Below, one piece after another: positions 58,200-64,000 of a stretch of 64,000 bases of DNA. The notes below the pieces were generated by a model, which saw only the letters and a list, made by a program, of their open reading frames with translations, ran no database searches and was not told where the DNA came from. The DNA is from Panax quinquefolius (taxonomy: Eukaryota; Streptophyta; Magnoliopsida; Apiales; Araliaceae). Both the position numbers and the translations under genes were made by a program. The stretch lies in the NCBI GenBank assembly GCA_020205615.1, contig JAINUW010000697.1, positions 1-64,000 of the forward strand, given 5' to 3'. The number at the start of each line of letters is the position of its first letter. Positions within the stretch are counted from its first letter, which is position 1.

Positions 58200-58354
58200 A
58201 AAACAAGGGTTAATTAAGGAAATCAATATATCACATAATATCCCTATATATCTTGACCAACTAACAAATAAGCTTAGGTAGGACACACTAGCGAAGGATT
58301 TACTCGTCTCTCCCTCCTAGTTCTATTCCCGATCTCTTGAAGATCATATCCCTA

Positions 58355-58368
58355 AGCTCGATACCAAT
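58355..58368 (-). other. Primer-binding site of A3, left internal copy
   Basis: The minus strand reads TTGGTATCGAGCTTA beside the LTR, close to the A2 site. Confidence 0.7.
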
Positions 58369-59334
58369 TGTGGCGCCCCAAAATAGGTCCATTCCATCCA
58401 ACCCATTTACGAGTCGCCAAATACATGATGCGAAATAACTACAACTTTATTATTACAACATATAAGCTGTGAGTTTAAATCTGAGATATTGCCATCTAGA
58501 CAATATCCACATGCAAATAAATCCCCATCATAATTATTGATACATTATTTTACAAAATGGTGAGGACTACTAAACAACTCTCTCTAGAACCTTCATTCCA
58601 TACCCAGAGCTAGTACTACTCGCTACATTCTCGCCTCACGAGAAGAAAAATGGAACAACAAAGGAAAAGGGTGAGCTCAACTAGCCCGATAAAGAATATT
58701 ATGACTAAGATAATGTACAACAAATTATCGTTAGTCTCAACGAGGAAAAATCTATGATAGAATACAATAGACAACAAGTTTTTAAATCAATATTCGTTGG
58801 TGAAATAATAATTCATTAGAAGAGTTACGTAGAGAATGATCTCTACTATCTTATATATGAATTTAAAAGTTCATCATCGATATTTTATCCTGTAACATCA
58901 ATCGATATTCATCGGAATCAAATATTCATCTTTGCACTCTGAGCCAAAGATATTCATCGATTGGTCATGTTCATCTAAACACTGTTCATCTTTGCACTAC
59001 GGGCCAAAGATATTAATCGATCGATCGTGTTCATCATTCTCTTGCACTGGGCGAAGATATTCATCGAAAATCATTCATCTTTTACTGAGGCCAAAGATAT
59101 TGATAATATCATCATTTAAGGTGAGGATGATGAAAAATATTTTTAAAAAAGCGAATCGGTGAAACAAAATGACAAGAATTAAGGATTAAGGATTCGTACT
59201 TTGTTTTATCCATGTTCAAAATACCTCAAAAATAATCGTAGTGGTGTAAAATTCAAGAATGATCAAAACATGGATCTGATCAAAGCTAGTATCGAATAGA
59301 TATTTTAGACGAAAAGAAAAATTTTCATTTTTTG

Positions 59335-59530
59335 ATTGAATAGTGTTGTAATAAGTGAATAGTGTAGTATCGTGAATAGTCTTAAGTATCGTGAATAGTA
59401 ACTCAGACACCAAAAGATAGAAATTCACAAAAAACATCTTCACGCTTCATGAATAGTACTCGTGAATAGTAACTCGTGAATAGTAACTCGTGAATAGTAA
59501 CTCGTGAATAGTAACTCATGAATAGTAACT
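59335..59530 (-). repeat. 14-bp minisatellite in A3 LTR, right
   Basis: Same unit as the left copy; the regular part has five units (59459-59528). Confidence 0.85.
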
Positions 59531-59807
59531 TCCCGAGCATGAAAAAGTTCCAAATTTGATAAAATTTCCAACCAATATTTGGCATAATGATATTGAAGAA
59601 ATAATATCATTTTGAAGAAAAATAACATCCCTTACCTCGAAAGGCAGTACTTACTAGTTGAAACAAACAGGATATAGGCTATGACTTGAACTTGCCAGTA
59701 TAGCAATACTCAAAGTATACTCAAAATACTCACAAGAATAAACTCGATAATATAGAGAGAGAAAACTTCAGTTTCTGGTGTGATTTTCAATTCTAACCTA
59801 AGCTCCC

Positions 59808-59815
59808 TATTTATA
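59808..59815 (-). promoter_or_regulatory. TATA box of A3 LTR, right
   Basis: TATAAATA on the minus strand. This LTR is the 5' LTR for the left internal copy. Confidence 0.6.
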
Positions 59816-61185
59816 GGAAAATGCTTAGAACACAAAAGTAGAAAATTGAATATAATAATATTATTTATAAACAAAATTCCTTAGCCCACCTTTGAAATCT
59901 GATTTCAGCCATAGCACATGTTAAATGAGGTTCACAAACTCACCAAAAACGTTTTTCTCAAAATAATTAATTAAAACTCCAAAAATCAATTATTTCGGAA
60001 CTCAAAACTTCAATAATTCATAATAAATATAGCCTTTTATCAGAAAATTCGAATCTCGCTTGACTTTTTTATAGGAAATTCAATTCTCTACAACTTTGCA
60101 GAAGAAAGTTTTTCCAAATTCCAAGCAGAAATTGGCCAAGAAATCCACAAGCAGGCGATTTTACAAATTTATAATCAAATTTCGGTCGATAAATGGGGTC
60201 CACCGACACACAAAACATGTGTTAATCATTTAATGCCACAAAATACTCTTCCTCCTCATATACTCATATATCCCACATTCATTATAAAAATATCATAGTT
60301 AATATATTATTAAAATAATATATTTAAATGAATTATTTTATCGAGAAAAAGATAAAATATTAATTTTCAACAATTGTCATTTTAAAAATTTTCTCCATCT
60401 ATATCCACATAAAATCAATATTTTCCTCATCATATAAATCAATAATTAATTATTCACAAATAATATTACTGAGAATCATGATATTGCATTGAGGCGGTTC
60501 AGGAAAGGGGCTTTCGATAAGAATTCTCTTCTTTTGGCGCATGATTAGGTGACCAAACCTCTCCTTAGAGCGAGAACTTTCTAGACATTGCCAATAATGT
60601 TATCTAATAATATTATTAGGATAATATGAATTATTGCTTCGATAATATAAAAAATATTGTGTAATGACAATTATTGAAACAACAAATAATATAAAATATC
60701 ATATGACAATTATTGAATCAATAAAATAAAATATTGAGCGAGTAATTCTTGTAACAATTATTGAGTAGTGCCTTCTTACGTAAGAATCAATAATTGGTGC
60801 AATCTGGTGTCTTCTTGTTCAACAACGCGTATTAGTGTGTTTTAACCACCGGGTATTCCAACAGTATTAACGGTAACAACTACATCGTTATTTATAAACA
60901 ACTTATATTTGTCGTTTTCTTCATCCAATCGCTTTCCGTTATGGGGCCCACAAAAGACTGCGTCGTCGTACGAATATTCCCCGACAATACGAATATTCCA
61001 CGACCAAACGAATATTCCCCGACGATAATGAATATTTTATAACCACTTGCTTATTCGAAATATTTGCGTATTTTACCCATAACTATCCACATTAATCAAA
61101 TCAACCCTTACTATTTCAAAATAATAAATAGAGGAAAATAAATTTCATTTATTAATAATTTGGGGTCTTCTGACCTCCCTCCTTA

Positions 61186-61855
61186 TGAAATTTCGTCCTC
61201 GAAATTGGCGTACGTACACAGTGTTTGAAAAGATGAGAATACCTCGCTTTCATTTTCGTTTCCAACTCTAGGTCATTTCCTCAATAGCATGGTTTCTCCA
61301 CAAAACTTTAACTTGTGGTATAACCTCGGTACATAGGACATGTTTCTTTCTCTACAAGATCTTGTGGTACCTCCTCGTACGTTAAGTCTTGGCTATCTCG
61401 TCCGGTTCTAACTTCGATAGCGTGGTTGAATTCGTCCACATATTTACGTAACATCGATCGTGAAAAGCGTTATGAACACGCGTCATACTTGGCGGTAAAA
61501 GCGAGTCTATAGGCCACGGTTCCTATTCGATCGAGAATTTCAAATGGATTAATAAATCGAAGGTTTGAGCTTTCCTCACCTCACCGATTCTCGCTTTTGA
61601 AATAATGACTTCTTGCACCTCCTTCTTCAAATTCATCGACTCGATGTGTGTAGCTTGAGCGACTTTAACTTTATCGATTAAAAGTCGATTATACTGCATA
61701 TATATCATCACGTGGGTACCTAGAGTTTTCATCTCCATCTCTATTATTTGTAAATTATCTGAAATGAGTCTTTGTGATATCGTACTTTCGTACTTGTATA
61801 TCGATCTTCTACTCAAACACGTCGGCTACCACGTTAAGCTTTTCGAGGATGGCAT
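61186..61855 (-). pseudogene. A3 right copy: RNase H end fused to integrase tail
   Basis: Same layout as 55306-55975. The open frame 61523-61816 reads SRRSIYKYESTISQRLIS, ISDNLQIIEMEMKTLGTHV and KKEVQEVIISKARIGEVRK, before the jump to the integrase C-terminal part. The same integrase-core deletion is present. Confidence 0.75.
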
Positions 61856-61864
61856 GGTCGAGAA

Positions 61865-62375
61865 CATGTCTTTGAAATGAGTCTCCTCTTGAGTTCTTGA
61901 AGCTCTTCCCACATTCCTTGCTCCATTCGAATTTTGTATCTCTCTGAGTAAATTTGCGTTAATGGAATAGCGATTGAGAATATCCTTCAACGAATCTCGA
62001 TAATAACCAACTAAGCCTAAAGCTACGTATTTCGATTCTGAGCTTAGGTTGTTCTCAATTGTGACTCATATCCCAACCTTGGATAGCACGTTACAATGAC
62101 ACCTATCGATTTTTACTATCGCATGCGAATATGGTGTCCCCTACGGAGAGAATGCGGCGGTGCATTCCACAAAGGAAGTCACCGGATAAAGGCTCGGTAC
62201 CAAATTCTATAGTTGAATTTTAACTCACGAAGTTCAATAGGAGCCATTCGATATGAGATTTTAGAAATGAGTTTTGTCTTAGGGTTCAAAGTCGATACAA
62301 AATTTAATATCGGGCTTTGGGAGTAAACCAAGAAATTCTTGAAAATACGTCGGGGAAAAATCAATAACAACAAGA
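61865..62375 (-). pseudogene. A3 right copy: reverse-transcriptase ends
   Basis: The frame 62179-62373 reads FKNFLVYSQSPILNFVS, then ISYRMAPIELRELKFNYRI, the first 60 or so residues of the domain in better shape than in the left copy. The C-terminal piece (about 62050-61865) matches 56165-55990 but has extra shifts. The palm is missing, as in the left copy. Confidence 0.75.
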
Positions 62376-62399
62376 ATATTATTCAAATCGGCGTGTCTT

Positions 62400-62830
62400 T
62401 ATTCAAATCCATAACATGGACTAAGAAAACTTGACATCCGTAATAAGCGAATGACTTCATGGCTTGATATGAAAATGTTTGACTCTACAATGGTTTGATT
62501 GCTTGAATTGAATAACGGGTTGCTTAGGAATATGAAAACTAATGACCTTACAAAAGTAATCAATTTGGCATGATGAGTAGTAGTTAATCAAAAATAAAAT
62601 CACATCAAAAGCAATATCTTTAATAGAAATAAGGTTAACGGGTAATGTGATGGTGCTGACTTGAATCAAACAAGATTTCTAAACAACGGATGTAATGAAA
62701 GTTTCTCTAGCGGAGTCTCCATAAATAGGTCAAAGTCTAATTTCTCTCGTAGTCAAGTTCAAGCGTTGGCGCAAGAAAGAGAGATAAAAGAATGGGTAGA
62801 ACCCGGTATCTAGTAAGGTATAAACTTTGC
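62400..62830 (-). pseudogene. A3 right copy: protease and linker
   Basis: The frame 62457-62669 reads ITLPVNLISIKDIAFDVIL, then SSCQIDYFCKVISFHIPKQP, the end of protease (FDVILGMDWL in the family) and the linker. The DTG motif upstream, near 62800, carries the same one-base shift as in the left copy. Confidence 0.75.
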
Positions 62831-62839
62831 AAGAATTTA

Positions 62840-64000
62840 TAATTAACTAACTTGCGTGCTAACCGTTCGGGTTCCTCGCATTTTAATGAAGTCACGACAA
62901 AGCGCTCTTCGGGAATCGTTGACTTTGACTTTTACGGGACATCCTTTTGAGTCACCATTCCCATTTGGGTGGGTTTCGATATCGTCTGATCTCGGCGATA
63001 TGTCCTTCTTTTCCACAATTATAGCATACCTTAAAGCTGTTGTGGGCGGTTTGGGGTGATATATCCCTCTTTCCGCATTTGTAACATCTGACCGGTGGTC
63101 TTTCTCCTCCCTTGGAACCGGTTACTCTCTTGGGTTGACATCTTCACATGGTCGTTGTTGAATCTCTCTTTTTAAAATCTCCTCCAGACTCGCTTCTTCT
63201 ATTTTCATGGCCACGATTACCACTAGAGTGGTTACCGCCTTTGTCCGTATTCTTCTTCTCTCATTTGGTTATCGTTATTTTGACGATTTTGCTATCTTGG
63301 TATGATCTGGTTATGGTCCCTCGGTTGAGCGTACTCGTTATCTCGCTCTAACAATGAGAGCCTGTGATTGACATCATCTGAATAGAGAAAATTTATGAGA
63401 AATGAGATCTTGGCGTATATCGGGTTTCAAACCTCTCGAAACATCCGCGTCATCGTTCCTCATTCTCCACCAAATGAGGTGCAAACTGGATAACTCATGA
63501 ACCGCCTCGTCTTTGGGACACCGTCATGTTATACTACTCGGTCTAATAAACTCCACTTCCTTCGTATATGAATACTTTCGGGAAGTACTTGTCATTGAAG
63601 CTATTTCTGAAATGTCTCCCATGACATCTTTGAGTGCAATTTGGATGGAGTGCGCTTCTGATTCCCACCGATGTCTGCCTCGTTACGGAACATAAAAGTA
63701 GCGAATGGAACTTTTCTGTTCCTCCGTGCATCCCAAGACATCGAATATCTTGGTAATTTGTTTGACCCACGTCTCGCCTTAATCGGATCCGGCTTTCCCC
63801 AATTTTGGTGGTCCCTGACTCTTTGAAGCGCTTGTTTGTGACCACCGTGAATTTCTATCATTTCTCTCTTGTATTTTGAACACGAGTCTCCTAAATCGAT
63901 TTTGCATGAGCTGCAAAAAGCTTCTAAACATCCCTCGTTCATCATCGCTTTCGGTGGTGTTGTTTCACGGGAGGTACATTGTCCCGACTGTTGCACGTTC
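62840..64000 (-). pseudogene. A3 right copy: gag (runs off window)
   Basis: Matches 56950 to about 58120. The frame 63601-63996 contains NEGCLEAFCSSCKIDL, KVPFATFMFRNEADIGG and MSWETF; the knuckle region is at 62950-63130. The start codon lies just beyond the right edge. Confidence 0.7.

Larger units (their letters stand above)
58369..61172 (-). repeat. A3 LTR, right copy (2804 bp)
   Basis: Matches 52515-55292 throughout, with many small differences. Plus-strand start TGTGGCGCCCC; its end reads TCTTCTG where the left copy has TCTTACA. It contains stem-loop units (58925-59110) and a minisatellite (59335-59530). The motif GGGTGAGCTCAACTAGCCC is at 58669-58687. Confidence 0.9.
52515..64000 (-). 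mobile_element. Ty3/gypsy A3, tandem array with shared LTRs
   Basis: Minus-strand array LTR (52515-55292), internal (55293-58368), LTR (58369-61172), internal (61173 past 64000). The internal copies are about 3.1 kb each and share the same deletions. A simple insertion would be followed by OG1 gag after its second LTR; instead a second internal domain follows directly. This points to unequal recombination between LTRs of neighbouring copies. It is inserted in OG1's gag; the left target copy would be TCCTT (52510-52514). Confidence 0.85.

Overview
This window is a stretch of plant nuclear heterochromatin made almost wholly of nested LTR retrotransposons. It is very AT-rich. Its elements use plant-type primer-binding sites (tRNA-iMet, tRNA-Asp, and the Ogre-type TGGCGACTCTGCTGGGGA), and its lineages are typical of flowering plants with large genomes: Tekay/Del-type chromoviruses, Athila, Ogre/Tat and Ty1/copia. 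I see no host protein gene, tRNA, rRNA or CRISPR array. Species cannot be told from this sequence. My labels: A1, A2 and A3 are members of one Ty3/gypsy family; T1 is the outer Tekay-type element; AT1 is Athila; OG1 is Ogre/Tat; CO1 and CO2 are copia; S1 and S2 are solo LTRs.

Layout, left to right. 1-4614 is the 3' end and 3' LTR of A1 (+). 4615-6119 is unassigned AT-rich DNA. 6120-7387 is a copia LTR fragment (CO2) cut by T1. T1 (-) has its 3' LTR at 7388-10851, its integrase tail at about 10930-11552, its pol and gag at 26207-29333, and its 5' LTR from 29350. AT1 (-, 11558-26201, target duplication CATAT) sits inside T1's integrase. Within AT1's 5' LTR is solo LTR S2 (-, 18029-25906, duplication GATTC), and within S2 is solo LTR S1 (+, 18495-21453, duplication CTAAA). 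On the other side, A2 (-, 31767-39115) sits in T1's 5' LTR. OG1 (+, from 39116) cuts A2's 5' LTR. OG1's leader holds the copia element CO1 (-, 42188-51711), and OG1's gag (51744-52514) is cut by the A3 tandem array (-, 52515 to the window end). The longest chain is five levels deep: CO2 > T1 > A2 > OG1 > CO1 or A3.

No element visible here could move by itself. Gag, protease, reverse transcriptase, RNase H and integrase pieces are recognisable in the right order for each lineage, but they are frameshifted. In A2, A3 and CO1 the reverse-transcriptase core has been removed by deletion, in T1 only its C-terminal edge is visible, and in AT1 pol is absent. A2 keeps a nearly complete integrase. A3 keeps gag and lacks the integrase core. 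Both A3 internal copies carry the same set of deletions. CO1 and A3 are both arranged as LTR-internal-LTR-internal tandems with shared LTRs.

The most unusual material lies outside the genes. Four element families carry tandem arrays of short stem-loops, in three of which some stem bases change in compensating pairs. A module of about 80 bp recurs in the LTRs of Athila, Tekay-type and Ogre elements, in opposite orientations relative to the element. A 20-bp GGGTGAGCTC motif also recurs among Tekay-type LTRs.
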